Shown here: piece by piece, positions 9,018 to 19,338 of the stretch | Position numbering within the stretch: the stretch's first letter is position 1 | Layout of the letters: every line of letters begins with the position of its first letter | NCBI GenBank assembly: GCA_944390715.1 | Contig: CALXQS010000015.1 | Span: 1 to 45,759, forward strand | DNA length: 45,759 nucleotides | DNA from: an uncultured Duodenibacillus sp. | GTDB lineage: Bacteria > Pseudomonadota > Gammaproteobacteria > Burkholderiales > Burkholderiaceae_F | Direction: 5' to 3' | Program-made: the position numbers and the translations under genes | The notes under the pieces: model-generated | Seen by the model: the letters and a program-made list of their open reading frames with translations, nothing else | What the model was told of the DNA's origin: nothing | Database searches by the model: none

Positions 9018-9253
9018 CTACAGCAAACCACCTATGCCAGCTTGCACTTCGTTCAAAGAAGCTGTAGAGTGCCCAGAGCAGATGCCGGAGTTCGCTTCCG
9101 TTGAGGACGACTTCCCGTCTGAGAAAAATTTATGAGCTTTGCAACATGTTGATCAAGTCCGCACGATTTTATTTCTTCTCCTTTTATTTCTGCCCTCTGG
9201 CGGAAGGAGATGGGGTGCGCGCCTAGCTTCGGCATAAAGCTCAATCGAAAACC

Positions 9254-9286
9254 AACCGCCAGGACCTCAAAACCCGGCGGTTTTTT
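9254..9286 (+). terminator. terminator in the aroG leader
   Basis: AACCGCC (9254-9260) pairs with GGCGGTT (9276-9282), and the stem runs into TTTTTT. It lies 80 bp before the aroG ATG on the same strand, in the position of a transcription attenuator. No alternative anti-terminator pairing or leader peptide rich in aromatic codons was established. Confidence 0.6.
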
Positions 9287-9366
9287 ATTCGAAGCCCTCG
9301 GGAAAAGATATCAGTCCAACGGCAACAACAAGGATTTTGGCTTGAATAAATAGGGAGAAAACCATT

Positions 9367-10428
9367 ATGCGCCACAATACCGACGACCTTCGCATCAAGG
9401 AGATTCGAGAACTTACGCCCCCGGCACATCTCATTCGCGAATTTCCCTGTGAAGATGTCGCCTCTCAAACCGTGCACCGCGCTCGAGAAGCCGCCCACGA
9501 CATCCTGCACGGACACGACGACCGTCTGCTGGTCATCGTTGGCCCCTGCTCGATTCACGATCCGGAAGCGGCTCGCGAATACGCTTCACGGCTGACAGAA
9601 CTGCGCCGCAAGCTTCAAGGCGACCTCGAGATCATCATGCGCGTGTACTTTGAGAAGCCCCGCACGACCGTCGGCTGGAAAGGGCTCATCAACGACCCGG
9701 ACATGGATGGCTCCTGCCGCATCAATCACGGACTGCGCATCGCCCGCGAGCTGATTCTCGACATCGTCAACATGGAGCTGCCCACGGGCGTGGAGTATCT
9801 CGATACGATTTCTCCCCAGTACATCGCCGACTTGGTGAGCTGGGGCGCCATCGGCGCACGCACCACGGAAAGCCAGGTCCATCGTCAGCTCGCAAGCGGC
9901 CTGTCCTGCCCCGTCGGATTTAAAAACGGCACCGACGGCAACGTCAAGATTGCCTGCGACGCAATCGGCGCTGCCGAACACTCTCACTCCTTCCTGTCTG
10001 TCACCAAGGGAGGCATTTCAGCCATTGTGACAACCACAGGAAACGAAGACTGCCACATCATCCTGCGCGGAGGAAAAACGCCCAACTACGACGCGCAAAG
10101 CGTCAATGAGGCTTGCGAAATTCTCAAAGCCAACGGTCACCGCGAGATGGTCATGATCGACGCCTCGCACTCCAATTCACATAAGAAATTCAAGGAACAA
10201 ATCACCGTCGTCAACGACATCTGCAAGCAGGTCTCCAATGGCGACAGCCGCATCATCGGCGTCATGATCGAATCCAATCTGGTTGAGGGAAACCAAAAGA
10301 TTGATCTTGAAAAAGGCTTGGTGTACGGCCAATCCGTCACCGATGCCTGTCTGGGCTGGGAAGACACTGCTGTGCTCTTGAACAATCTCGCACGTGCCGT
10401 ACGCGACCGTCGCAGCCGCAACACTTAA
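9367..10428 (+). CDS. aroG: 3-deoxy-7-phosphoheptulonate (DAHP) synthase, class I
   Basis: A 353-residue class I DAHP synthase, which joins phosphoenolpyruvate and erythrose 4-phosphate in the first step of the shikimate pathway to aromatic amino acids. Motifs seen: VGPCSIHD, RVYFEKPRTTVGWKGL, GSCRINHGLRIAR, KNGTDGNVKIA, MIDASHSNS and IIGVMIESNLVEGNQ, which include the metal and substrate ligands. It resembles the AroF/G/H type that is feedback-inhibited by an aromatic amino acid; which one cannot be told. GGGAGA precedes the ATG by nine bases. It stands alone, with a terminator on both sides. Confidence 0.97.
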   Translation: MRHNTDDLRIKEIRELTPPAHLIREFPCEDVASQTVHRAREAAHDILHGHDDRLLVIVGPCSIHDPEAAREYASRLTELRRKLQGDLEIIMRVYFEKPRTTVGWKGLINDPDMDGSCRINHGLRIARELILDIVNMELPTGVEYLDTISPQYIADLVSWGAIGARTTESQVHRQLASGLSCPVGFKNGTDGNVKIACDAIGAAEHSHSFLSVTKGGISAIVTTTGNEDCHIILRGGKTPNYDAQSVNEACEILKANGHREMVMIDASHSNSHKKFKEQITVVNDICKQVSNGDSRIIGVMIESNLVEGNQKIDLEKGLVYGQSVTDACLGWEDTAVLLNNLARAVRDRRSRNT

Positions 10429-10441
10429 GCCTCCAGAGCTC

Positions 10442-10469
10442 AAAAGCCGGCAGCGTGCCGGCTTTTTTT
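10442..10469. terminator. bidirectional terminator between aroG and tgt
   Basis: An 11-bp perfect stem (AAAAGCCGGCA 10442-10452 and TGCCGGCTTTT 10456-10466) with a 3-base loop and seven T. With A on one side and T on the other it serves both aroG (+) and the converging tgt (-). Confidence 0.95.
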
Positions 10470-10479
10470 CTGTTCGCGG

Positions 10480-12722
<2,243 letters not shown>

Positions 12723-12761
12723 TTGGCTGTACCGGCCATAAGAAATGTTCAAAGAGCGGGC

Positions 12762-12789
12762 ATTCTACCTGACTTAAGAAATCTGTGGA
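12762..12789 (-). promoter_or_regulatory. candidate sigma-70 promoter of queA-tgt
   Basis: Read on the minus strand: TCCACA (12784-12789), 16-bp spacer, TAGAAT (12762-12767). It lies 40 bp before the queA ATG. Confidence 0.5.
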
Positions 12790-12872
12790 GAAAAAATCTC
12801 AGCTGAATCAAAGATTTGCATTGGCGTTTCGGCCGCAGATACAAAATGAAACATTTAACTCCATCTCGCCAT

Positions 12873-12901
12873 TTGCGAATGATTCTCATTTGATGTATAG
12901 T
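12873..12901 (+). promoter_or_regulatory. sigma-70 promoter with a Fur box in the spacer
   Basis: TTGCGA (12873-12878), a 17-bp spacer, and TATAGT (12896-12901). The spacer and -35 contain GCGAATGATTCTCATTTGA (12875-12893), which matches the 19-bp Fur consensus at 13 of 19 positions, with the core AATGA-TTC-TCATT a perfect inverted repeat. Fur bound with iron would cover the promoter and switch it off, so transcription is expected when iron is scarce. No protein gene starts directly downstream. Confidence 0.8.
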
Positions 12902-12907
12902 TCTACC

Positions 12908-13076
12908 AACTGAAGAGCACTGCCAGCGAGCCGCTCGAAGACAAGATGCTGTTGGGGTCGGCATCTGCCCGCTGAGGCACTGCACCTGTTTCTCCTGCAG
13001 GATGTCAGCTTGTTGCTTTTCGGGGTATTCTTCTCTCAGGTGACGCCGGCCATCGTCCGCGTCACCTCTTTTTTTT
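12908..13076 (+). ncRNA. candidate Fur-regulated small RNA, about 170 nt
   Basis: The stretch runs from seven bases after the TATAGT -10 box to the end of a strong intrinsic terminator, with no credible protein frame inside; the longest are 9 codons (ATG 12946) and 13 codons (ATG at about 13001). Local pairing is possible, for example GATGC (12945-12949) with GCATC (12961-12965). Pyrimidine-rich single-stranded parts include TTTCTCCTGC (12989-12998), which is complementary to Shine-Dalgarno sequences, and TTGTTGCTTTTC, as expected of an Hfq-type regulator. The arrangement is that of RyhB, PrrF and NrrF, the iron-sparing RNAs of other Proteobacteria. It is named here by context and structure only. 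Confidence 0.7.
13038..13076 (+). terminator. terminator of the small RNA candidate
   Basis: AGGTGACGC (13038-13046) and GCGTCACCT (13059-13067) make a perfect 9-bp stem with a 12-base loop, followed by C and eight T (13069-13076). It is 77 bp before the next ATG and would stop reading into the TRIC gene. Confidence 0.92.
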
Positions 13077-13102
13077 GTTCAGCTCGCCGATCCCCTTAAA
13101 AT
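13075..13102 (+). promoter_or_regulatory. candidate promoter of the TRIC-rfbCDB genes
   Basis: TTGTTC (13075-13080), 16-bp spacer, TAAAAT (13097-13102), 50 bp before the TRIC ATG and just after the small RNA terminator. Confidence 0.45.
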
Positions 13103-13152
13103 CACAAAAAAGCCGCCTTCTCTTTGCCCTTTCTAACAGAAGGTTCTCAGCG

Positions 13153-13821
13153 ATGATCTCGAACTTTGCCGCGCTAGCCGACTTCATCGGCATTTTTGCC
13201 TTTGCCTTGGCTGGAATCCTGTCTGCCAGCCAAGCGAAAATCGATCCGGTCGGCGTCTTTGTTCTTGCCTTTACGACCGCCTTTGGAGGCGGAATCTTTC
13301 GCGACACGATCATCGATAATCGCCCCTACTATTGGATCGAAAATGAATCCTATGTCTGGCTGACGATTCTGCTGGCCGTTTTTGCGCCTACAATCATCGC
13401 CAAATTCAAAACATGGTTTGCTCCAAGCGTTTTCATTTGGCTTGACGCCATCGGCCTAAGCTTTTTCAGCGTCAATGGAACAGCTTTGTGTCTTCAAGCA
13501 GGCATCCCAGCGCTTTCAGCGACAATTCTCGGCGTATGCACCGGTGCTCTGGGCGGGATGATCCGCGATGTGCTGCTCAACCGGCTTCCGCTGCTTCTTT
13601 CCGACAAGCAGCCCTACGCTCTAGCAGCATTTTTGGGCTGCTGGCTTTTTGTCGGACTCAACCACTTCTGGCCGTCTGCCGACACAGTGCCGCACGAGGC
13701 GGCTCTGTGGATATCGACGGCCTCAATCATCGGCATTCGCATGTTTTGCTGGTACAAAAAGCTCTACATCATCGACTACGGCATTTTCAAGCGGCTGGCC
13801 CATAAACGACGAACAAAATGA
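13153..13821 (+). CDS. TRIC family cation channel protein (YadS/UPF0126)
   Basis: A 222-residue membrane protein with about seven helices and two repeats of the TRIC (UPF0126) unit. The glycine-rich turns are FGGGIFRDTIID in the first repeat and ALGGMIRDVLLN in the second. Bacterial members form trimeric channels for monovalent cations; the physiological role is not settled. The ATG at 13153 is chosen because AGAAGG lies nine bases before it; an upstream in-frame TTG lies in the terminator T-run. Its stop overlaps the rfbC start (ATGA), so the two are translationally linked, which is unusual for these families. Confidence 0.88.
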   Translation: MISNFAALADFIGIFAFALAGILSASQAKIDPVGVFVLAFTTAFGGGIFRDTIIDNRPYYWIENESYVWLTILLAVFAPTIIAKFKTWFAPSVFIWLDAIGLSFFSVNGTALCLQAGIPALSATILGVCTGALGGMIRDVLLNRLPLLLSDKQPYALAAFLGCWLFVGLNHFWPSADTVPHEAALWISTASIIGIRMFCWYKKLYIIDYGIFKRLAHKRRTK

Positions 13822-14378
13822 AATCTACTTCAACTGCGCTTGAAGGCGTGCGCATTCTTGAGCCTTCAATCTTTTCGGACGAACGAGGATATTTTTGCGA
13901 GACCTACAACCAAAGCACGCTCAAGGCGCTGGGCATTGCCGCGCATTTTGTGCAGGACAATGAATCGCTTTCGCATCACGGCGTTGTTCGCGGACTGCAT
14001 TTTCAAAAGCCTCCTTTTGCGCAGGCCAAGCTCATTCGCGTCCTTGAGGGGGAAATTCTTGACGTGGTGCTCGACATCAGATTGAGCTCCCCCACTTTCG
14101 GTCGGTCAACGAGCGTCGTTCTTTCTTCGGACAACCATCTGCAGCTTTTTGTCCCGAAGGGCTTTGCCCATGGCTTCAGCGTGCTTTCTGCCCAGGCACG
14201 CATTGCTTATAAGTGCGATGCCTTCTACACTCCTCAAAGCGAAGGCGTGATCGATGCATTTGACGGAGATCTGTCCATCGATTGGAAAATTGATCCGCCG
14301 CTCATTCTTCGCTCTGAAAAAGATCGCTGCGCTGCTTTATCTTTTGCAGCCTATCGCGACAAGCCTGCTTTTGTTTGA
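13818..14378 (+). CDS. rfbC: dTDP-4-dehydrorhamnose 3,5-epimerase
   Basis: A 186-residue RmlC, which epimerises C3 and C5 of dTDP-4-keto-6-deoxyglucose. Motifs: SDERGYFCETY, HHGVVRGLHFQ with the catalytic His, GEILDVVLDIR and PKGFAHGF. Its start overlaps the TRIC stop by four bases, and rfbD follows after 17 bp. It belongs to the dTDP-L-rhamnose route that feeds O-antigen or other surface glycans. Confidence 0.97.
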   Translation: MKSTSTALEGVRILEPSIFSDERGYFCETYNQSTLKALGIAAHFVQDNESLSHHGVVRGLHFQKPPFAQAKLIRVLEGEILDVVLDIRLSSPTFGRSTSVVLSSDNHLQLFVPKGFAHGFSVLSAQARIAYKCDAFYTPQSEGVIDAFDGDLSIDWKIDPPLILRSEKDRCAALSFAAYRDKPAFV

Positions 14379-14395
14379 CGAAAGGATTTTTCCCA

Positions 14396-15247
14396 ATGAT
14401 TGCCATTACGGGCGCATCCGGACAACTTGGACAAGCACTGACAGAATGCTGCACGCATCACGGCATGGATTTTGTCGGTTTGAGTCGCGCCGATCTAGAC
14501 ATTACAGACGCTGCCGCTGTCAAGAACTTTTTCTTCAAGCACCCGTGCGACTGCATATTTAATTGCGCAGCCTACACCCAAGTTGATGCGGCAGAAGACA
14601 ACCCCGGAGAGGCCTGTCTAGTCAATTCCTTTGCTCCATGGAACTTGGCCCGCACATCAATCCCCGTCATTCATATCTCGACAGACTATGTGTTTGATGG
14701 ATCAAACAGTACGCCCTACACTGTCGAGAATGCTCCCCGCCCGCTGTCGGCTTACGGGCTTTCAAAACGCATGGGTGAAACTTCTCTTCTTGAAGGCGCC
14801 TTTCGTGGGGTGATCGTACGCACAGCCTGGACTTATTCGGCCAGATCTGGCACCAAAAACTTTTTTCACACCATGCGCAAGCTTTTCAAAGAGCGCAGCT
14901 CCATCGGCGTTGTGAATGATCAATTCGGCACCCCGACGCTTGCAGAAGATCTGGCTCAAGCCCTGCTGGATCTTTATTTGATGAAGCAACACCTCAAGCC
15001 CATGCATGTGCTGCACTACACAAATGCAGGCCTTGCCACCTGGTTTGAGTTCGCACAGGCCATCGCCCGCTTGTCAAACGCAAACTGCACGGTGAAGCCC
15101 ATCACAACCTCTGAATTTCCAACCAAGGCCCACCGCCCTGCCTACAGCGTCTTGTCGCTGCAGGCAATTGAAGAACTGGGGATAAAGCCTCGTTCTTGGC
15201 TCGATGCCCTTGAGAGCATCTTTAAAAATAAGACAGCTCATGTTTGA
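14396..15247 (+). CDS. rfbD: dTDP-4-dehydrorhamnose reductase
   Basis: A 283-residue RmlD, the NAD(P)H-dependent reductase that makes dTDP-L-rhamnose. The nucleotide fold shows GASGQLGQAL at the start; STDYVFDG and the catalytic YGLSKRMGE (YxxxK) follow. The ATG at 14396 has AAAGGA nine bases before it. An upstream in-frame TTG overlaps the rfbC stop and is less likely. It overlaps rfbB by eight bases. Confidence 0.96.
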   Translation: MIAITGASGQLGQALTECCTHHGMDFVGLSRADLDITDAAAVKNFFFKHPCDCIFNCAAYTQVDAAEDNPGEACLVNSFAPWNLARTSIPVIHISTDYVFDGSNSTPYTVENAPRPLSAYGLSKRMGETSLLEGAFRGVIVRTAWTYSARSGTKNFFHTMRKLFKERSSIGVVNDQFGTPTLAEDLAQALLDLYLMKQHLKPMHVLHYTNAGLATWFEFAQAIARLSNANCTVKPITTSEFPTKAHRPAYSVLSLQAIEELGIKPRSWLDALESIFKNKTAHV

Positions 15248-16271
15248 ACGAACAATTTTGATCACGGGGGGAGCTGGCTTTATCGGCACCAATTTTGTCG
15301 ACTATTTCTCCAGCCGGTACCCGAAGACGCGCATTATTGATCTCGATGCGCTCACTTATGCCGCCCACCCGCAATCCTTTGAAAGGCAAAAGACGATGGC
15401 CAACGTTGTGCCTGTTGAAGGAAACATTTGCGATGAAGCGCTGCTGCAGGAGCTTTTTGAGCGCTATGACATTTCAGGCGTCATCCACTTTGCCGCTGAA
15501 AGTCATGTTGACAATTCCATCGCTGATCCTGTGCGTTTTGTGCAGACCAACGTCATGGGCACAGCCGCCTTGCTTGATGTCTCATTGAAGTTTTGGAAGA
15601 AAACCGAACGGCTTGACAAGGCGCGCTTTCACCATATTTCAACCGACGAAGTGTTCGGCACTCTTGGTGCAAAAGGCTTTTTTACCGAGGACACGCCCTA
15701 TGCTCCCACAAGCCCTTACTCGGCAAGCAAGGCTTCTGCCGATCTGTTGGTGCGCGCCTATGTCAAAACCTTCGGCATGAATGCCACCATCTCGCATTGT
15801 TGCAACAATTACGGTCCTTGGCAGCATGCTGAGAAATTTATTCCAACGGTCATCGGCAAATGTCTTGCACACGATCCCATTCCTCTTTACGGCACAGGAC
15901 TCAATGTGCGCGACTGGCTTTGGGTAAAGGATCACTGCCGCGCAGTTGACCTCGTTTTTCAGCAAGGCCGCCGTGGAGAAAGCTACATCATCAGCGCTCA
16001 GCTTGAAAAGACGAATTTAGACATAGCGCAAACGATCTGCGCTATTTTCGACGAGCTTCGTCCCTGGCACGGGCACCTTCACAAAGAGCTCATCAGCTTT
16101 GTCGAAGACCGTCCAGGCCACGACTTTCGCTACGCAAGCAACCCAGAGCGCATCAAGCAAGAGCTTCATTGGCAGGCGCTGGGCAATTTTGAAGAAGCGC
16201 TGCGGCAGACCGTTTTGTGGTATTTAACTGAAGGCAGCACAACGCTCATCCCCAGCAAAGCGTTGAGGTGA
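15240..16271 (+). CDS. rfbB: dTDP-glucose 4,6-dehydratase
   Basis: A 343-residue RmlB of the extended short-chain dehydrogenase family. GGAGFIGTNF (NAD site), HFAAESHVDNSI, TDEVFG, YSASKASADLLVRAY (YxxxK) and NNYGPWQ are all present. The start is the ATG inside the end of rfbD. The order is rfbC-D-B, and rfbA (glucose-1-phosphate thymidylyltransferase), needed to make the dTDP-glucose substrate, is not in this window and must be encoded elsewhere. Confidence 0.97.
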   Translation: MFERTILITGGAGFIGTNFVDYFSSRYPKTRIIDLDALTYAAHPQSFERQKTMANVVPVEGNICDEALLQELFERYDISGVIHFAAESHVDNSIADPVRFVQTNVMGTAALLDVSLKFWKKTERLDKARFHHISTDEVFGTLGAKGFFTEDTPYAPTSPYSASKASADLLVRAYVKTFGMNATISHCCNNYGPWQHAEKFIPTVIGKCLAHDPIPLYGTGLNVRDWLWVKDHCRAVDLVFQQGRRGESYIISAQLEKTNLDIAQTICAIFDELRPWHGHLHKELISFVEDRPGHDFRYASNPERIKQELHWQALGNFEEALRQTVLWYLTEGSTTLIPSKALR

Positions 16272-16277
16272 CGTGAA

Positions 16278-16310
16278 GAAAGCGCCGCAAGAATCCGCGG
16301 CGCTTTCGTT
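16278..16310. terminator. terminator between rfbB and the tusA-like gene
   Basis: A perfect 11-bp stem, GAAAGCGCCGC (16278-16288) and GCGGCGCTTTC (16297-16307), with an 8-base loop and GTTTCTC beyond. It lies between converging genes and can serve both. Confidence 0.85.
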
Positions 16311-16324
16311 TCTCTGACAAATTT

Positions 16325-16570
16325 TTATGCTCTGTGGCGAAGACGATGCCTCACAACTCCAGGAGCGATCTCTTCCTGCGAAACAACCTCATGTCCGCTT
16401 TGCTCTGCAAACGTGCGTATGTCAGCCGGCGCATGAGGATCATCAGTAACGACCGTCAACTCCTCGTGCGGAGCCAAAGGCTTTAGAGCCTTTTTCACCC
16501 GCAGCACCGGCATCGGACAAACGAGCCCGCGCAAGTCGAGCTCGTTTTGGGCAATTTCAACCGAGATCAT
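16325..16570 (-). CDS. TusA/SirA-like sulfur carrier protein
   Basis: An 81-residue protein of the TusA family, which carries persulfide sulfur on a Cys for tRNA thiolation, cofactor synthesis or redox work. The hallmark LDLRGLVCPMPVLRVKKAL is complete, with the active Cys at residue 18. The ATG at 16570 starts two bases after the alaS stop, so it is read in the same message and probably coupled. TusA paralogues differ in pathway, and this one cannot be assigned to one. Confidence 0.9.
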   Translation of the reverse strand: MISVEIAQNELDLRGLVCPMPVLRVKKALKPLAPHEELTVVTDDPHAPADIRTFAEQSGHEVVSQEEIAPGVVRHRLRHRA

Positions 16571-16572
16571 GC

Positions 16573-19212
16573 TCAAAGACGCTCGGAAATCCACGTCTTG
16601 GCGCTTTCAAGCGCGCCAGGAATGGCTGCAGCATCAGTGGCGCCTGCCATGGCCATGTCAGGCTTGCCGCCTCCCTTGCCGCCGCACTGGTTGGCAACGA
16701 AGTTCACAAGCTCTCCGGCCTTGATGCGGCCCACAAGATCCTTGGTCACGCCCGCGCAAAGCTGAACCTTGGCGCCGCCCATCACCGCAAGCACGATGAC
16801 AGCCGAGCCGAACTTGCTCTTGAGATTGTCCATCGTCTCGCGCAGCGTCTTGGCATCCATTGCCTCAAGCGTTGCGGCAAGCACCTTGACGCCGTTGACA
16901 TCCTGGGCCTGACTGACGATGTCGGCGCCCTGCTTGGCGGCAAGCTTGGCCTTCGCATCCGAAAGATCCTTTTCGAGCTGATGCACCACTGCGTTGAGGT
17001 GATCAATCTTTTCAGGAACTTCGTCGACAGGAGCCTTAAAGCGCGCTGAGCAGGCAGACAAAAGCGCAGTGTTTTTCTGCATGAGCGCCACGGCATTCAT
17101 GCCTGTAACGGCCTCAATGCGGCGAACGCCCGCCGAAATGCCTGCTTCGCCGACGATCTTGAAAAAGCCGATGTCGCCCGTGCGGGCTACATGCGTACCG
17201 CCGCAGAATTCGCACGAAGAGCCGATATTCATGACGCGAACCGTTTCGCCGTACTTCTCGCCAAAAAGCATGACTGCGCCCGTCTTCTTGGCTTCTTCAA
17301 TCGGAAGCACGCGGCATTCGGTGGCCGAATTGCCAAGAATTTCTTCATTAACGGCATTCTCAACAGCCTGAATTTCTTCAGCCGTCATCGGCTTGTCGTG
17401 CGTAAAGTCAAAGCGCGTGACGAATTCATTAACCAGGCTTCCCTTCTGCGCCACATGCGTGCCCAGCACGTCGCGCAAAGCCTTGTGCATGAGGTGCGTC
17501 ACGGAATGGTTGCGTTCAATTGCATGACGGCGATTGGCGTCGACCGTTGCCGTAAAGACGTCTCCCTTGGAAACAGAGCCTTCGGCAATGTGTCCGACAT
17601 GGCTAAAGACGCTTGCCTTGAGTTTGAGGCAGTCGGTGATTTTCACAATGCTCGTGCCGTTGACAAGCTCGCCTGCGTCGCCGACCTGACCGCCCATCTC
17701 TGCATAAAAAGGCGTCTTGTCGAGTACCACCAGAACATCGTCGCCGGCTTGGGCTGTCTGCACCTCCGTGCCGTCCTTGTAGACCGCAAGCACCTTGCAG
17801 CCTTCTGCCGTCAGAGTCTGGTAGCCCACAAATTCGTTGTTGTCGCCCGTGAAGAGCACATCAGCAGCAATCTTGAATTTGCCCGCCGCACGCGCCTTGT
17901 CTTTCTGCTCCTTCATGCAGCGATCAAAGTCCTCAAGGTCCACGTAAATGTTTTTCTCGCGGCAGACGTCTCCGGTCAGATCCACAGGAAAGCCGTACGT
18001 GTCGTGAAGCTTGAAGGCCACTTCGCCGGGCAGATCGCCGTCATCGGCATGCGAAATTGCCTCTTCAAGAATCTGCATGCCCTTGGAGAGCGTCTGCAGG
18101 AATCGCTCTTCTTCAGCACGCAGAGCTTCGGCAATCTGCGGATTCTTCAATTCGGGATAAATATCTCCCATTTCCTGCGCCAGCGGCTCAACGAGCTTAT
18201 AGAAGAACGTACCGCGAGCGCCGAGCTTGTAGCCATGGCGGATCGCACGGCGGCAGATGCGGCGCAGAACGTACGCGCGCCCCTCATTGCCGGGCTTGAC
18301 GCCGTCGGCAACAGCAAAAGCGCACGAACGAATATGGTCAGCAATCACCTTCAACGACGGGCTCTGAGGATCAACATTTTGCGCCCCCACAGCCTCGACG
18401 GCCTGCTTGGCCGCAGCCATCAGATTCTGGAAGAGGTCAATGTCGTAGTTGGTCGGCACATCCTGCAGCACGGAGGCCAGTCGCTCGAGCCCCATGCCGG
18501 TGTCGATGTTCGGACGAGGAAGGCGGTTGAGCTTGCCCGAAGCATCGCGATTGAACTGGGTAAACACCAGATTCCAAATTTCCATATACCGGTCGCCGTC
18601 TTCGTCAGGGCTTCCCGGAGGGCCGCCCTGCACCTTGGGGCCGCGATCAAAGAAAATCTCAGAGCACGGACCGCAGGGACCAGTGTCGCCCATCATCCAG
18701 AAATTGTCGGACATGTAGCGCGCACCTTTATTGTCGCCAATGCGCACAATGCGGTCAGTCGGAACGCCGATTTCCTTATTCCAGATGTCGTAGGCTTCAT
18801 CGTCTTCGAAATACACGGTGACCCAGAGGCGCTCTGCGGGCAGCTTGTAGACCGTCGTCAGCAGCTCCCAGGCCCAGGCAATAGCTTCACGCTTGAAGTA
18901 GTCGCCGAAGCTGAAGTTACCCAGCATTTCGAAAAATGTATGGTGGCGCGCGGTGTAGCCCACATTGTCAAGATCGTTGTGCTTGCCGCCCGCGCGAATG
19001 CACTTTTGGGCCGTCACGGCACGCTTGAGGCGCTTGTCAAGGCCAAGAAAGTTGTCCTTGAACTGATTCATGCCCGCATTGGTAAAAAGCAGGGTCGGAT
19101 CGTTGTGCGGAACAACAGGGCTCGAAGGGATGATCGGGTGTCCCTTGCTTTCGAAAAACTTCAGATAGGCCGTGCGGATCTCTGCGGCCGTCATGTACGT
19201 AGCGGGTTTCAT
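16573..19212 (-). CDS. alaS: alanyl-tRNA synthetase
   Basis: An 879-residue class II synthetase that charges tRNA-Ala. Parts in order: catalytic core with FLESKGH-type start (here [13 protein letters not shown]), [15 protein letters not shown] and [11 protein letters not shown]; the editing domain with [11 protein letters not shown] and [12 protein letters not shown], which hold the zinc-binding His and Cys residues; and the C-terminal dimer domain ending [11 protein letters not shown]. The length is normal. It is followed at once by the TusA-like gene, and glmM ends 126 bp upstream behind a terminator. Confidence 0.98.
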   Translation of the reverse strand: MKPATYMTAAEIRTAYLKFFESKGHPIIPSSPVVPHNDPTLLFTNAGMNQFKDNFLGLDKRLKRAVTAQKCIRAGGKHNDLDNVGYTARHHTFFEMLGNFSFGDYFKREAIAWAWELLTTVYKLPAERLWVTVYFEDDEAYDIWNKEIGVPTDRIVRIGDNKGARYMSDNFWMMGDTGPCGPCSEIFFDRGPKVQGGPPGSPDEDGDRYMEIWNLVFTQFNRDASGKLNRLPRPNIDTGMGLERLASVLQDVPTNYDIDLFQNLMAAAKQAVEAVGAQNVDPQSPSLKVIADHIRSCAFAVADGVKPGNEGRAYVLRRICRRAIRHGYKLGARGTFFYKLVEPLAQEMGDIYPELKNPQIAEALRAEEERFLQTLSKGMQILEEAISHADDGDLPGEVAFKLHDTYGFPVDLTGDVCREKNIYVDLEDFDRCMKEQKDKARAAGKFKIAADVLFTGDNNEFVGYQTLTAEGCKVLAVYKDGTEVQTAQAGDDVLVVLDKTPFYAEMGGQVGDAGELVNGTSIVKITDCLKLKASVFSHVGHIAEGSVSKGDVFTATVDANRRHAIERNHSVTHLMHKALRDVLGTHVAQKGSLVNEFVTRFDFTHDKPMTAEEIQAVENAVNEEILGNSATECRVLPIEEAKKTGAVMLFGEKYGETVRVMNIGSSCEFCGGTHVARTGDIGFFKIVGEAGISAGVRRIEAVTGMNAVALMQKNTALLSACSARFKAPVDEVPEKIDHLNAVVHQLEKDLSDAKAKLAAKQGADIVSQAQDVNGVKVLAATLEAMDAKTLRETMDNLKSKFGSAVIVLAVMGGAKVQLCAGVTKDLVGRIKAGELVNFVANQCGGKGGGKPDMAMAGATDAAAIPGALESAKTWISERL

Positions 19213-19253
19213 GAAAAATTGTCTTTCTTAAACGTTGAAAAGCATCAGACAAA

Positions 19254-19300
19254 TGAGGCCTGACGCGCGCAATCGTGTGATTTTAGCGCGTCCGGCCTCA
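19254..19300 (-). terminator. hairpin after glmM
   Basis: An interrupted inverted repeat: TGAGGCC and ACGCGC (19254-19268) pair with GCGCGT and GGCCTCA (19286-19300). On the minus strand the stem is followed by TTTGTCT. It probably ends the rlmE-ftsH-folP-glmM message before alaS. Confidence 0.6.
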
Positions 19301-19338
19301 ATTTCGGAAAAACGGCAAAGAGGTCAACTTCAGCAAAA

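Larger units (their letters stand above)
8879..9366. other. 488-bp gene-free leader region between yheT and aroG
   Basis: No protein gene is convincing here. Structured pieces on the plus strand: a short stem plus T-run at 8999-9017; a long-range stem TCTACAGC (9017-9024) with GCTGTAGA (9061-9068); small stems CGGA/TCCG and GACG/CGTC near 9085-9110; and a terminator at 9254-9286. It could be a long regulated aroG leader or hold a small RNA. A 49-codon frame from ATG 9210 to the TAG at about 9357 with AAGGAG directly before it was noted but is weak. Confidence 0.5.

Noticed and set aside
9210..9359. 49-codon leader frame before aroG with AAGGAG next to the ATG
   Set aside because: Spacing from the ribosome site to the ATG is nearly zero, no run of aromatic codons is present, and the frame passes through the terminator stem; noted only as a weak chance.
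17191..19263. 690-codon open frame on the plus strand opposite alaS
   Set aside because: It is the mirror of the alaS coding strand in GC-rich DNA; it has no family motifs and no ribosome site, while alaS is certain.
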